This document shows positions 1-8,997 of a DNA stretch of 64,000 nt, piece after piece. Source of the stretch: Thermogemmatispora aurantia (GTDB taxonomy: Bacteria > Chloroflexota > Ktedonobacteria > Ktedonobacterales > Ktedonobacteraceae); NCBI RefSeq assembly GCF_008974285.1, contig NZ_BKZV01000001.1, positions 729,319-793,318 on the forward strand, given 5' to 3'. The stretch's first letter is position 1; each line of letters starts with the position of its first letter. Made by a program: the position numbers and the translations under genes. The notes under the pieces were generated by a model. It had not been told where the DNA came from. It ran no database searches and saw only the letters and a list, made by a program, of their open reading frames with translations.

Positions 1-725
1 ATGAGGAGCGCATCCGCCTCTGGGGAGATCAGCCACGCAGCGAGCGCCGGTTGATCCCAGTCTCAGTGAAGACGCGTCTGGGCTACGCTTCTATCGTTAT
101 TAAGGACTGGGTACAGCATCTGCTAGAGACTGAGCCATTTGCCATCTCGCTGCACGGGCGGACGCTGGTGCAACATTACAAGGGTGAGGCCAACTGGGAG
201 GCCATCGCTACCGCCGCAGAGATCGTGCGCCAGACGGATACACTGATTCTCGGCAATGGTGACATCCACTCGCTCTACGAGGCAGCCAAGCGCATCCGCG
301 AGACGGGCGTGCATGGGGTGCTGATTGGGCGTGCTACCCTGGGCAATCCCTGGATCTTCCGCGATCGCGAGCGCATGAAGAACCTGCTCAATGCCGGTAT
401 TGAGCCAACGGAGGCCGACCTGCCTCCCCCCAACCCGAGCCGGGAGGAGCGCCTGCTGATGGCCCTGGAGCACGCGCGAGTCTATACCCAGCTCAAGGGC
501 GAGGATCATTTCGTCGAGCTGCGCAAGCATATGGGCTGGTACCTGGGCCATTTCCCGGGTGCTAAGTATGTCCGCAATGCCCTGGTGCGCGTCAATAGCC
601 TGGCGGAGGTGGAGGCTATCATCTACCAGGCTCTGGAGAATCCGCAAGCCTTCTCAGGGTATAGCGCTGAGGAGGAGACCGTCGAAGAGGCAGTTTCCAC
701 ACTCGACCTGAGCTGCGCCTGCTAA
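1..725 (+). CDS. dus: tRNA-dihydrouridine synthase, C-terminal part (5' truncated by window)
   Basis: FMN-dependent reduction of uridine to dihydrouridine in the D-loop of tRNA. The frame is open from base 3 and ends with TAA at 723-725; the N-terminal part lies outside the window. Visible Dus features are PVSVKTRLGY near the beginning (active-site barrel strand), SLHGRT, LILGNGDIHS and GVLIGRATLGNPWIF (phosphate-binding end of the TIM barrel), then a helical tail with LRKHMGWY, which is the tRNA-binding C-terminal domain typical of DusB-like enzymes. It sits next to queuosine genes, so this end of the window is devoted to tRNA modification. Family assignment is firm; the DusB subclass is likely, not proven. 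Confidence 0.93.
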   Translation, partial: EERIRLWGDQPRSERRLIPVSVKTRLGYASIVIKDWVQHLLETEPFAISLHGRTLVQHYKGEANWEAIATAAEIVRQTDTLILGNGDIHSLYEAAKRIRETGVHGVLIGRATLGNPWIFRDRERMKNLLNAGIEPTEADLPPPNPSREERLLMALEHARVYTQLKGEDHFVELRKHMGWYLGHFPGAKYVRNALVRVNSLAEVEAIIYQALENPQAFSGYSAEEETVEEAVSTLDLSCAC

Positions 726-769
726 GCCAGCCCTGGGTGAAGCCTCTGTCTTTCTCACCCAGGGCCAGG

Positions 770-1447
770 TTACTGGAGATAGTCAGTGGGATCAGGGATA
801 CCAGCCAGCTGGAAGGCTTCTTTGCGCTCGTTACAGGTACCGCAGGTGCCGCAGTGTTTCTCGCCCCCCTTGTAGCAGCTCCAGGTTTCAACGAAGGGAA
901 CGCCCAGCGCCGCACCGAGGCTGACAATCTGCTCTTTTTTGAGGTGGGCAAAGGGCGCTTCCAGATGCAGGCGTGGGTGCCCATGCCCCTCGACCGCCAG
1001 GCGCTCCATTGCACCAAAGGCCTCGATAAAGGCCGGGCGGCAGTCAGGGTAGATAAAGTGGTCGCCGGCGTGAGCGGCAAAAGCTACCACTTCCGCCTCT
1101 TCGGCCACGGCGATTCCATAAGCAATGGCAAGCATGATGGCATTCCGATTGGGTACGACTGTGATGGCCATGTTCGCAGCAGCATAGTGCCCATCAGGAA
1201 CAGCTACGCTTTCATCGGTTAGAGCCGAGCCTTTGAAGTGCTGGCCAAGTTGGCGTAGATCGAGGAGAGAAAAAGCCGCCTCTAGACGCTGGGCACAGCG
1301 CTCGGCAAAGAACAGCTCTTTGCGATGACGCTGGCCATAGTCAAAAGAGAGCAGATGGAGCTGATACCCTTGGGCATGGAGTAGATGGGCCAGAGTAACA
1401 CTATCAAGCCCCCCACTGACAACAGCGATCGCTTTGGGACGAGCCAT
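770..1447 (-). CDS. queC: 7-cyano-7-deazaguanine synthase (preQ0 synthase)
   Basis: ATP-dependent conversion of 7-carboxy-7-deazaguanine plus ammonia to preQ0, in cytoplasmic queuosine biosynthesis. The 225 aa protein starts with the PP-loop signature AVVSGGLDSVTLAHLL (residues about 8-23) and ends with the zinc site: a Cys in ETWSCYKGG followed by HCGTCGTCNERKEAF. Its length matches QueC. It is transcribed away from the neighbouring transporter gene, with 280 bp between the two starts; queF lies beyond the transporter, so three queuosine functions are grouped. queD and queE are not in the window. A purine-rich Shine-Dalgarno (GGAAGGAGAAGC) lies just before the ATG on the minus strand. Confidence 0.95.
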   Translation of the reverse strand: MARPKAIAVVSGGLDSVTLAHLLHAQGYQLHLLSFDYGQRHRKELFFAERCAQRLEAAFSLLDLRQLGQHFKGSALTDESVAVPDGHYAAANMAITVVPNRNAIMLAIAYGIAVAEEAEVVAFAAHAGDHFIYPDCRPAFIEAFGAMERLAVEGHGHPRLHLEAPFAHLKKEQIVSLGAALGVPFVETWSCYKGGEKHCGTCGTCNERKEAFQLAGIPDPTDYLQ

Positions 1448-1506
1448 GCTTGCTTCTCCTTCCAGTTGTTCACCCTCACGCTGGCCGGGTCAGGTGAGTC
1501 AGGTGT

Positions 1507-1530
1507 GTGTGATCGTGTGATCGTGTGATC
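1507..1530. repeat. Three tandem copies of an 8-bp unit in the queC/yhhQ divergent spacer
   Basis: GTGTGATC occurs three times without interruption (1507-1514, 1515-1522, 1523-1530). It lies between divergently transcribed queC and the queuosine-precursor transporter gene, about 60 bp upstream of queC. It could be a multi-site operator or a slipped-strand repeat. I do not recognise a preQ1 riboswitch here. Confidence 0.6.
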
Positions 1531-1727
1531 AGAGTGCTTCCAGCCGGAGCCTGTTGGGTGACCACCCCAACGAGAGACGATAGCGGCTGCCACCTGCCTG
1601 ATAGAGTAGGAGTCACCGGGATAGATGCGCGATGGCGACTGCTCTTGATATTGTACGCAGACGCGCACAGCCTGTGAAGATCTGAAGGCAGGCAGACGGG
1701 TGTTCGCAGAGTCAACGCTAAGAAAGG

Positions 1728-2408
1728 ATGAGTCCGTTGCGAGTATCGTTCTGGTTCGTAACAATTGCGGCATTATTTGTCACCTGCTTGATTACTGCTA
1801 ATATTATTGCCGTCAAGATCATCGCCCTGGCGGGCTTGCTCGTGCCCGCGGGCATCATTGTCTTTCCGTTGAGTTATCTGTTCGGCGATGTCTTGACAGA
1901 AGTCTACGGCTATGCGGCTGCGCGGCGCGTTATCTGGCTTGGCTTCGCCTGCAATCTACTGGCGGTGATCGCTATTTTTGTGGGAGGGCTGGCCCCCGCC
2001 GCTTCCTTCTGGAAGCAGCAGGCCGCCTACAACGCCATTCTCGGCTTCACGCCGCGCTTACTGCTCGGCTCCTTCGTGGCCTATCTCTGCGGCGAGTTTG
2101 CCAATTCTTTCGTCCTGGCTAAGCTCAAGATTCTGACGAAGGGGCGCTGGCTCTGGACGCGGACCATCGGCTCGACGCTCGTAGGGGAGGGACTGGATAC
2201 GCTGATTTTTATTACGATCGCCTTCTGGGGCGTGATCCCAGCTGCCGAGCTGCTGACGGCGATGCTCACGCAGTGGCTTTTCAAGGTTGGCTACGAGGTG
2301 GTGGCGACGCCACTGACCTACGCAGTCGTCAATTTCCTCAAAAAGCACGAAAAGATCGATACATTCGATTACAATACCAATTTTAGTCCAATTCTGCTCT
2401 CGCGCTGA
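1728..2408 (+). CDS. yhhQ: Queuosine precursor transporter (VUT/YhhQ family)
   Basis: Integral membrane protein of 226 aa that, by family, imports queuine/preQ-type precursors. About six hydrophobic segments are visible (for example residues 5-25, 33-55 and 70-90), with the family signatures ANIIAVKI, FPLSYLFGDVLTEVYGY and the second-half stretch FVLAKLK...TIGSTLVGEGLDTLIFI. AGAAAGG at 1720-1726 is a good ribosome site directly before the ATG. The gene lies between queC (divergent) and queF (convergent), which supports the queuosine role over an older generic 'vitamin uptake' label. The last 30 residues are hydrophilic and cytoplasmic. Confidence 0.9.
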   Translation: MSPLRVSFWFVTIAALFVTCLITANIIAVKIIALAGLLVPAGIIVFPLSYLFGDVLTEVYGYAAARRVIWLGFACNLLAVIAIFVGGLAPAASFWKQQAAYNAILGFTPRLLLGSFVAYLCGEFANSFVLAKLKILTKGRWLWTRTIGSTLVGEGLDTLIFITIAFWGVIPAAELLTAMLTQWLFKVGYEVVATPLTYAVVNFLKKHEKIDTFDYNTNFSPILLSR

Positions 2409-2566
2409 CAGAGCCAACAGTGACAGGTTAGGTCAGGGCTATGGTCAGCGAGAGAGGCCCTCTCTTCTGCCTCCCTTCCCGGGCTGCCGGACACTCTCGG
2501 GGGTCCACCGGCCGCCGGGAAGGTGGGCAACTGGTCGTGCCTCTCTCGCTCCGGAGCCGGAGCTGA

Positions 2567-3022
2567 TTACAGGCTGCTCCCTGTCATGTGACGCCGATAT
2601 TCAGGACGGGGACCGCTATAGTTGGGAGCGACATACTCAGCGAAGATAATCGTCTTGATATTGCCTCGCACATTGAAGTCCCCAGCCACACGCATCCAGC
2701 GCGGCCCAAGCAGTGTCACTAGATCGTTCAAAATGGTATTGGTGGCGGCCTCATGGCTGATCTGCCGATCGCGATAGCCGTTGATATAGAGCTTGAGGCT
2801 CTTCAGCTCAACTACCGAGCGGTCAGGGACATAATCGATGACGATGGTAGCGAAATCCGGGAAGCCCGAGCGCGGACAGAGACAGGTAAACTCGGGAATC
2901 TCCAGGTGAACGACGTAGTCGCGCTCGGGGTTCGGATTAGGCCAGGCTTCCAGGCGATTGGCGGCAATCTCATCCAACCCGTAGCGTCCCGGCACACGCG
3001 TCTGTTGCTGCTCTTCACTCAT
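2567..3022 (-). CDS. queF: NADPH-dependent 7-cyano-7-deazaguanine reductase
   Basis: Reduces the nitrile of preQ0 to the amine preQ1, the last free-base step of queuosine synthesis. At 151 aa this is the short, unimodular (YkvM-like, GTP cyclohydrolase fold) type. The catalytic Cys is seen in [15 protein letters not shown] and the substrate-binding Glu and NADPH motif in [20 protein letters not shown], followed by the conserved tail [17 protein letters not shown] lies 12 nt upstream of the ATG on the minus strand. The gene is convergent with the transporter gene. With queC next door, the organism can make preQ1 from preQ0 here. Confidence 0.95.
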   Translation of the reverse strand: MSEEQQQTRVPGRYGLDEIAANRLEAWPNPNPERDYVVHLEIPEFTCLCPRSGFPDFATIVIDYVPDRSVVELKSLKLYINGYRDRQISHEAATNTILNDLVTLLGPRWMRVAGDFNVRGNIKTIIFAEYVAPNYSGPRPEYRRHMTGSSL

Positions 3023-3570
3023 AGGAGAATGACCTCCACTTCTTCAATCAGAACAAGGAAAGCCAGCAGGCCAGAGCGAGCTGGCTTGAGGCACAGTCGC
3101 GAGCAAGAAGAGAGCAGAGACAGGCGAGGCTGCCCCTGCTCTGCTTTACTAAGCAATACGCTACTTGAACTGCAACTTCGAATGAAGTTCGCGAGAGAAT
3201 CGTAGCATATCCACGACACGGAGTCCAGGGACATCAGACAGCTCACCACTATGAGCAGGAGACCTTTATTTCTTCGTCTCAGAGCGAGCAGTCTAGCTCT
3301 TCCCCTTTCCTACCTCAGCATTGTCCGTCTGCCATAGCAGTATCTAGGGAGGGAGGGAGGGAGGGAGGGAGGGAGGGGATTGCTTTTCCCCTTATGGCTG
3401 ACGCCCCTCCTGCCGACAGGAGATATTGTAGAGGTATGTATCCCTATCGATTATTGCTGATTTATGTCCACAGGCCCCTGCTTGCCTCCCTCCGTCTCAG
3501 TGCCCTGTCAGCGCGGCCTGGGCGAGGAAGTAGTGGTCTCTTCTAGCTGGTGAGCTTATTTTTGTAGGAC
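3023..3570. other. Gene-free 548 bp between queF and clpC
   Basis: No convincing coding sequence on either strand; open frames here lack ribosome sites and recognisable protein features. The stretch carries the upstream regions of two divergent genes (queF leftward, clpC rightward) and a purine-only (GGGA)n tract listed separately. No riboswitch or heat-shock operator (CIRCE-type inverted repeat) was recognised. Confidence 0.6.
3347..3378 (+). repeat. (GGGA)7-GGGG tract with G-quadruplex potential
   Basis: Seven perfect GGGA units run from 3347 to 3374 and are followed by GGGG, giving eight G-runs of at least three separated by single A residues. Such a sequence can fold as a very short-loop G-quadruplex on the plus strand. 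It lies about 190 bp upstream of the clpC start and about 325 bp upstream of queF. Confidence 0.8.
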
Positions 3571-6282
3571 ATGGTTAACAAGGCCAGATCAATGAAACAT
3601 GTGTCTGAAACCTATACACCTGCTGCTCGCCTGGCCCTGCACTACGCACGCGAAGAGGCCAGCAAACGGCATCGCAGGTTAATTGGCAATGAGCAACTGC
3701 TGCTGGGCATCTTGCGCCTCAACGATCCCCTCATTGGGCAACTCCTGACCTCCTTCATGCTGCGGCCTGCCCTGCTCCGCCACATGATTGAGGCGTTGGA
3801 CAGACCGCGCAAGCGTGTCCACGCGTCCCGTCAGACGCTCTCCCCGGCGACGCGGGCGGCCTTACGTGCCGCTGCTCTCTACGCCAGGAGACTAGGAGCA
3901 CCTTCCATTGCGCCAGAGCATCTGCTCCTGGGCCTCCTCAGCGTCCAGGATCGCCAAGTCGCTTTACTGCTGGGTCTGCTGGAAGGCTTTGGCATCACCT
4001 GCGCCAGCGTACGTGCTCGCTTGCAGGCCCTGGCCACACCTGGCTCATTGCCCGACCAGGCCGCCTTCACGCCTGCGCAGGCCGGTGAGCCAGGAGCGCA
4101 AGGCAGCTCTGCCTCCGATCTTCCATCAGGCACGCCAGCCAGCACAGCCAGTGACCTCCAATCGAGTTACCGTGAGCGCTATGAGCGTACCCCGGAACTA
4201 AACAGTGTTAGCCACGATCTGACGCTAGCGGCACTAGAGGGGCGCCTGGACCCCCTGATTGGACGCGAAGCTGAACTGACGCGCACAATTCAGATCCTGC
4301 TGCGCTATACCAAAAACAACCCGCTGCTGCTCGGGCCAGCGGGTTGCGGCAAGACGGCCATTGTCGAGGGACTGGCCGCCCGCATTGCCACCGGCAGTGT
4401 GCCAGAATGCCTGCGGGGCAAACGAGTTGTCGCCCTCGACATCGGCCTGCTGCTAGCCGGTACACGCTACCGCGGCGACCTGGAGGAGCGTGTACAGGGT
4501 ATCTTTGCGGAAATCAAGGGTGCCGGTGACGTTCTCCTGTTTATCGATGAGATTCATATGCTCATCGGCGCCGGCGGCCCAGCCAGCGCCCCGAACGTGG
4601 CCAATCTGCTCAAGCCTCTGCTGGCCCGCGGACACCTGCAATGCATCGGGGCCACTACCTTTGAGGAGTACACCCGCCATTTCGAGCAGGACGCTGCCCT
4701 AGCCAGGCGCTTCCAGCCCGTCTTCATCGCTGAACCGGGTGCCGTCGAGACGCTGGCGATCCTGCAGGCCCTACGCCCACGCTACGAAGCCTTCCACCGC
4801 GTCCTCATCAGCGACGAGGCATTGAAGGCGGCGGTGCGTCTTTCAGGACGCTACCTTGCCGGACGTGCCCAGCCAGACAAGGCGATTGACCTGATCGACG
4901 AAGCGGCCGCCATGCTGCACCTGCGCCAGGCCCTGCCGCCCCCAGCTCTGCGCCAGCTCCACGAGGAGTTAGCCAGCCTGCGAGCGAAACGAGAGGCCGC
5001 CATACGTCAACAGCACTTCTCCACGGCTCTAGAGCTACGCCGACAAGAGCAGCAGCTTCTGCGCCGTGCTTTGACCATCGAGAGTGAGTGGCTGATGCAG
5101 AAGTTGCCAGGTACCGCAGCTTCGAACTCAGCTACCTCAGCCGCGCGTCCGCGCGTTGACGAGGGGACTGTGGCCACGGTGGTAGCGCAGTGGACAGGAC
5201 TGCAGGTGACCTTTCCAGGCGGCACAGAGGCCCAGTATTTGCTCTCCCTGGAGCACCTGCTCCAGCAACGAGTCGCCGGCCAAGAAGAAGCCATCACTAC
5301 CGTCGCCCGGGCCGTACGCCGCGCGCGCAGCAACCTACGTGATCCGCGACGGCCCGCCGCCTCATTCCTCTTCGTTGGCCCCAGCGGCGTCGGAAAGAGC
5401 CATCTGGCAACAGCCCTGGCCGAGGTCCTGACAGGAGACGAACGCGCCTTAATTGCACTGGATATGGCCGCCTTCACGGAGCGCCAGCAGGTACAGCGCT
5501 TGCTCGGCAGCCCACCGGGCTATCAGGGCTACAAGGAGTCTGGTCTCCTGAGCGAGGCCCTCCGCCAGCGGCCAGCCAGTATTGTTCTCTTCGAAGGCCT
5601 GGAAAAGGCCCATCCAGCTTTGTTCGACCTGCTCCTGCAGGTCCTGGAAGATGGGCACCTGAGCGATGGCCAGGGCCGACTAGTGGATTTCCGCGAGGCC
5701 ATCATCATCCTCACTACTAATCTGCCCACCTCCTCAGAACAAGCCGCCATCCTCGGCTTCGGGAGCGGCCTGCCACCAATACGCCGGTGGAAGCAGCTCC
5801 TCACCCAGCTTCAGCACAGCTTCCGGCCAGAGCTGCTTAACCGACTCGATGCCATTATCCCTTTTCACCCCCTCAAGAGAGAGCATCTAGCCCAGATTGT
5901 TGATCAATTGCTGGGCGCTAGCTGCCAGCGGCTGGCCCAACTCGGCATCAACCTGCAAATCAGCTCAGCCGCACGCGACTACCTGCTCAGTCGCGGTCAG
6001 CGGCAGCTCCTCGTCGCGGGTGCTCGTCCGCTGCGGCAGCTCGTGCGCCACGAGGTGGAAGACTGCCTCAGTGAGGCGCTGTTGCGAGGCGAGATCGGAA
6101 GGGGTGACCACCTTCTCTTGGTCCCCGACGACGAGAGCAGCTATCTGCGCCTGGAACGGGTGTCCCAGGCCAGAGGCAAGGGGCAATCGTCATCGATAGA
6201 GCCGCATCCTTCCTCAACAGACAGCTCCCCAGGCTCAGTAGCCCTATCGTGGTCGGAGGTATCTGGCCACAGCGCAGCCTGA
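3571..6282 (+). CDS. clpC: ClpC-type AAA+ unfoldase with an altered second Walker B
   Basis: ATP-driven protein unfoldase that would feed ClpP. Domains in order: double Clp_N repeat (about 1-150), D1 ATPase with Walker A GPAGCGKT (255-262), Walker B LLFIDEIH and arginine finger region [11 protein letters not shown], a short UVR-like middle domain (about 460-510), and D2 with Walker A GPSGVGKS (603-610) and pore loop GYQGY. A likely ClpP-docking loop AILGFG follows. The D2 Walker B reads [12 protein letters not shown] instead of the usual VVLLDEIEKAHP, so the catalytic Glu is Gly676 and the Mg-binding Asp is Glu675. The start at 3571 has only a weak ribosome site; ATG 3592 is an alternative. 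The long acidic/Ser-rich tail is atypical. Not ClpB: the long coiled-coil middle domain is missing. Confidence 0.88.
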   Translation: MVNKARSMKHVSETYTPAARLALHYAREEASKRHRRLIGNEQLLLGILRLNDPLIGQLLTSFMLRPALLRHMIEALDRPRKRVHASRQTLSPATRAALRAAALYARRLGAPSIAPEHLLLGLLSVQDRQVALLLGLLEGFGITCASVRARLQALATPGSLPDQAAFTPAQAGEPGAQGSSASDLPSGTPASTASDLQSSYRERYERTPELNSVSHDLTLAALEGRLDPLIGREAELTRTIQILLRYTKNNPLLLGPAGCGKTAIVEGLAARIATGSVPECLRGKRVVALDIGLLLAGTRYRGDLEERVQGIFAEIKGAGDVLLFIDEIHMLIGAGGPASAPNVANLLKPLLARGHLQCIGATTFEEYTRHFEQDAALARRFQPVFIAEPGAVETLAILQALRPRYEAFHRVLISDEALKAAVRLSGRYLAGRAQPDKAIDLIDEAAAMLHLRQALPPPALRQLHEELASLRAKREAAIRQQHFSTALELRRQEQQLLRRALTIESEWLMQKLPGTAASNSATSAARPRVDEGTVATVVAQWTGLQVTFPGGTEAQYLLSLEHLLQQRVAGQEEAITTVARAVRRARSNLRDPRRPAASFLFVGPSGVGKSHLATALAEVLTGDERALIALDMAAFTERQQVQRLLGSPPGYQGYKESGLLSEALRQRPASIVLFEGLEKAHPALFDLLLQVLEDGHLSDGQGRLVDFREAIIILTTNLPTSSEQAAILGFGSGLPPIRRWKQLLTQLQHSFRPELLNRLDAIIPFHPLKREHLAQIVDQLLGASCQRLAQLGINLQISSAARDYLLSRGQRQLLVAGARPLRQLVRHEVEDCLSEALLRGEIGRGDHLLLVPDDESSYLRLERVSQARGKGQSSSIEPHPSSTDSSPGSVALSWSEVSGHSAA

Positions 6283-6323
6283 TCAGCTAATAAAGAGAAA
6301 CAGTATAACCTTCCTTACCAGAG

Positions 6324-6399
6324 GCCCGCCGTGGAAGAGAGCACTGGCAGCCAGGGCTCAGCTCCATCCCGCTCAAACGTTATAGTCTCCACGGCGGGC
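6324..6399. other. Perfect 12-bp inverted repeat with internal hairpin
   Basis: GCCCGCCGTGGA at 6324-6335 pairs exactly with TCCACGGCGGGC at 6388-6399. The 52-nt interior contains a smaller stem, CTGG (6344-6347) with CCAG (6351-6354). No T-run follows the stem, so it is not a plain intrinsic terminator for clpC. It may be a structured RNA, a processing site or a protein-binding site. Confidence 0.5.
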
Positions 6400-6522
6400 A
6401 CCCTTCTACACTCTTCATCCCCGTCGTTCGCGGCAAGAGCTTCCCTGCGGAGCCACTCCAGGTGCTCTCGGCAGAGTGGCGCCCCTACCTCCTTAACAGA
6501 GCCTTCCTATCCTTTCGGCAAA

Positions 6523-6572
6523 CTTTAACCCGCCCTTAAAGGCACTTAACCCCCGCTTAAAGGGCCATTAAA
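6523..6572 (+). promoter_or_regulatory. Pho-box-like array of five direct half-sites upstream of pstS
   Basis: TTAA cores start at 6525, 6536, 6546, 6557 and 6568, spaced 11, 10, 11 and 11 bp, in the contexts CTTTAAC, CTTAAA, CTTAAC, CTTAAA and ATTAAA. One-helical-turn direct repeats of this kind are what PhoB/PhoP-type OmpR-family regulators bind. The array ends 11 bp before a TACAAT -10 box and covers the -35 position, where no good -35 hexamer exists, as expected for an activated promoter. The likely binder is the regulator encoded at 11997-12752. Confidence 0.72.
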
Positions 6573-6582
6573 GCGATAACTG

Positions 6583-6588
6583 TACAAT
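6583..6588 (+). promoter_or_regulatory. -10 box of the pst operon promoter
   Basis: TACAAT at 6583-6588, the same -10 hexamer seen before tRNA-Glu and the XRE regulator. The -35 position (around 6560-6565) reads AAGGGC and is poor, consistent with dependence on the adjacent Pho-type array. The predicted start near 6595 would give a leader of about 140 nt. Confidence 0.5.
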
Positions 6589-6736
6589 TCGGGTGGTGCG
6601 GAAAAGAGCCAGGGCACGCCCGAACGGAACAGCGGCCCGGCTAAGGCCGGCAGCGCGGCCTGTCCGCTAACCAGCTTATCTATTTTCCGCTGCTGTCGCG
6701 CCACGGCAGCGTCACTGAGGAGGGGAAACCAGCGCT

Positions 6737-7876
6737 ATGACACCATTCACACCTTCACTCCGCCACCGAGGGCGCCCGCGACTGAGATATCTCGGTGCCC
6801 TCCTGCTGCTGGGCTTGCTAGCCTTACTGGCAGCCTGCGGCAACAGCAACAGCTCCAGCGGAGGCACGACTACAGGCAGCGGCAGTACCTGCCCTTCGAC
6901 CAAGCAGCTTACGGGCGCTGGATCGACATTTGACAATCCTTTATTCTCAAAAATGTTCCAGGAATATCCCAAAGTAAAATGTGGTATCAACGTAAACTAC
7001 CAGGCAGTAGGAAGTGGAGCTGGTATTAATAACCTGTTACAGCACATTGTTGATTTCGGTGCCACTGATGCGCCTATGACCAACGATCAGCTCAACAAGA
7101 GCACCAGTGGACCGATCTTGCACATCCCGATTACCATCGGAGCGGTGGCCATCTCCTATAACCTCAGCGGAGTCAGCCAGCTCAAGCTGACAGGGCCGAT
7201 TCTGGCCGCCATTTACGAAGGCAAGATTACCACCTGGGACGACCCGCAGATCAAGGCCATTAATAGCGGCCTCAACCTGCCCCATAAGAACATCACCGTC
7301 GTCCACCGCTCTGACGGCAGCGGCACCACCAGTATCTTCACGCACTATCTCTCGGCGGTCAGTCCAGACTGGCAGAGCAAGGTCGGGGCTGGTACCACCG
7401 TTAACTGGCCCACGGGTGTCGGAGCCAAAGGAAGCTCCGGCGTCGCCGGGCAGGTCAAGAACACCGATGGCGCCATTGGCTACGTTGAGCTGTCCTACGT
7501 TCTTGCCAACAATATTCCCTACGCCCTGCTCCAGAACGCCGCTGGGAAGTTTGTTGCGCCCTCACTTGACAGCGCCAAAGCCGACGCCGAGAGCTTCAGC
7601 AATATCCCGGCAGACCTGCGCTTCTATATCGTCAACGGCAGCGGCGACAATGCCTATCCAATCACCGGCTTCTCATGGGTCGTAGTCTACCAGAACCAGA
7701 GCAACAGCGATAAGGGCCAGGCCCTGGCGCGCCTGCTCTGGTGGATGGTACATGACGGGCAGCAGTATGCGCAGACGCTCAACTATGTGCCACTGCCAGA
7801 CACAATCGTCAGCAAGGATGAGGCCCAAATCAAGGCCATGCGTTGTGGCAGCAGCGCTTGCTACAGCGGCTCCTGA
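6737..7876 (+). CDS. pstS: Phosphate-binding lipoprotein of the Pst transporter
   Basis: Extracellular phosphate receptor that delivers Pi to PstCA. The 379 aa precursor has a basic N-terminus, a hydrophobic core and a lipobox LLAAC with the lipidated Cys at position 34, followed by a Ser/Gly/Asn-rich linker. The mature part shows the PstS phosphate-pocket motifs GAGSTFDNPLF, YQAVGSGAGINNL, DFGATDAPM and HRSDGSGTT. GAGGAGGGG precedes the start. It is the first gene of the pst operon and sits behind the Pho-type array, so it should be induced by phosphate limitation. The C-terminus carries a Cys pair (RCGSSACYS) that might form a disulfide. Confidence 0.96.
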   Translation: MTPFTPSLRHRGRPRLRYLGALLLLGLLALLAACGNSNSSSGGTTTGSGSTCPSTKQLTGAGSTFDNPLFSKMFQEYPKVKCGINVNYQAVGSGAGINNLLQHIVDFGATDAPMTNDQLNKSTSGPILHIPITIGAVAISYNLSGVSQLKLTGPILAAIYEGKITTWDDPQIKAINSGLNLPHKNITVVHRSDGSGTTSIFTHYLSAVSPDWQSKVGAGTTVNWPTGVGAKGSSGVAGQVKNTDGAIGYVELSYVLANNIPYALLQNAAGKFVAPSLDSAKADAESFSNIPADLRFYIVNGSGDNAYPITGFSWVVVYQNQSNSDKGQALARLLWWMVHDGQQYAQTLNYVPLPDTIVSKDEAQIKAMRCGSSACYSGS

Positions 7877-7995
7877 AGAGCGCGTCGGCGAGCTGACGAG
7901 CAAGATCAGCCAAGCAAGCATAGGCAGGGAGCTGTATCTTACAAAGATCAGCCCCTGCCTCATCACCTAGGGAGTAGAGAGCCAGGGGAGGGTGC

Positions 7996-8997
7996 ATGAG
8001 CCAGGAGAGAGTCAGCCTTAGCAAAGCACGTCAGCAGTGGTTAGGCTGGCAACGGATATTGCGCATTCAGCGACCCGGGGACCTGTTCTTCCGCGGCATT
8101 ACCCTGCTGTTCGTTCTGATCGTTCTCGGGCTGGTTGCGGGCACAGCCTGGATTCTCATCAGCAATTCACTGCCCACCATCAGACGTTTCGGCTTTAGCT
8201 TCCTGACTAACAAAGCCTTTGATCCAGTTCACGACGTCTACGGGGTCTTGCCAGCCATCTTCGGGACCCTGATGACCTCAGCTTTTGCCCTCATCTTCGC
8301 CGTACCGCTGGGGCTGGGAGCTGCCATTTTCCTTGTCGACTTCTGTCCACGCCCGCTGCGGTTCGTTCTAGCCTTTCTGATTGACCTGCTGGCCGCCATC
8401 CCGAGCGTCATCTATGGCCTCTGGGGCTTTCTCGTACTCGCTCCCTGGCTACACAATGCCGGCGAGCCTTGGCTCCAGCAACACTTGGGCTTCCTGCCGC
8501 TATTCGCGGGGCAACCGGAGGGCGTCGGCTACCTTGGGGCCGGCATCGTCTTGACAATGATGATCCTGCCCCTCATTATCTCAGTCTCACGCGAAGTAAT
8601 GCTGGTGACCCCCATCGCTCAACGCGAGGCTCTGCTCGCGCTCGGAGCCACTCGCTGGGAAGTCATTCGCCACGCCGTGCTACCTTTTGCGCGCGTGGGC
8701 ATTCTGGGCGGTGTCATTCTGGCCCTGGGGCGAGCCCTTGGCGAGACGATGGCTGTCACCATGATCATCGGTAACCAGGCCAACGAGCCAAGCCTCAGCC
8801 TCTTCACGCCCGGCTATACCCTGGCCAGCGTCATTGCTAACCAGTTTGGCGAAGCGACGCCCGGCCTCTTCCTCTCGGCCATTATCGAAGCCGGCCTCAT
8901 CCTCTTCATCATCACCTTGATCACCAATATCCTGGCGCGCTGGTTGATCGCCAGCCTCCAGCGCCAGGCCCAAGGAAGCAGAGGAGGGCGCCCATGA
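7996..8997 (+). CDS. pstC: Phosphate ABC transporter permease PstC
   Basis: One of the two membrane subunits forming the phosphate channel. The 333 aa protein has a cytoplasmic N-terminus of about 35 residues, then six predicted membrane helices. The ABC-permease coupling loop is seen as REALLALGATRWEVIRHAVLPFARVGILGG, split by the conserved Gly. PstC-typical stretches are FGTLMTSAFALIFAVPLGLGAAIFL and AAIPSVIYGLWG. GGGGAGGGTGC precedes the ATG. The gene overlaps pstA by 4 bp (ATGA at 8994-8997), indicating translational coupling. Confidence 0.95.
   Translation: MSQERVSLSKARQQWLGWQRILRIQRPGDLFFRGITLLFVLIVLGLVAGTAWILISNSLPTIRRFGFSFLTNKAFDPVHDVYGVLPAIFGTLMTSAFALIFAVPLGLGAAIFLVDFCPRPLRFVLAFLIDLLAAIPSVIYGLWGFLVLAPWLHNAGEPWLQQHLGFLPLFAGQPEGVGYLGAGIVLTMMILPLIISVSREVMLVTPIAQREALLALGATRWEVIRHAVLPFARVGILGGVILALGRALGETMAVTMIIGNQANEPSLSLFTPGYTLASVIANQFGEATPGLFLSAIIEAGLILFIITLITNILARWLIASLQRQAQGSRGGRP

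Larger units (their letters stand above)
6283..6736. other. Gene-free 454 bp between clpC and pstS
   Basis: Contains a perfect 12-bp inverted repeat bracketing an inner hairpin (6324-6399), the Pho-type operator array (6523-6572), a -10 hexamer (6583-6588) and a GC-rich pstS leader of about 140 nt. A 65-codon open frame crosses the inverted repeat but has no ribosome site or protein-like composition. Confidence 0.6.

Noticed and set aside
123..647. Long minus-strand open frame opposite the dihydrouridine synthase
   Set aside because: It mirrors the GC-rich coding strand; the plus-strand frame has clear Dus motifs and the minus frame has none.
1448..1727. preQ1 riboswitch between queC and the transporter gene
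   Set aside because: No short H-type pseudoknot pattern with an A-rich tail next to a ribosome site was found; only the octamer repeat stands out.
6331..6528. 65-codon frame in the clpC-pstS spacer
   Set aside because: No ribosome site, Ser-rich composition, and it crosses the inverted repeat and the start of the Pho array.
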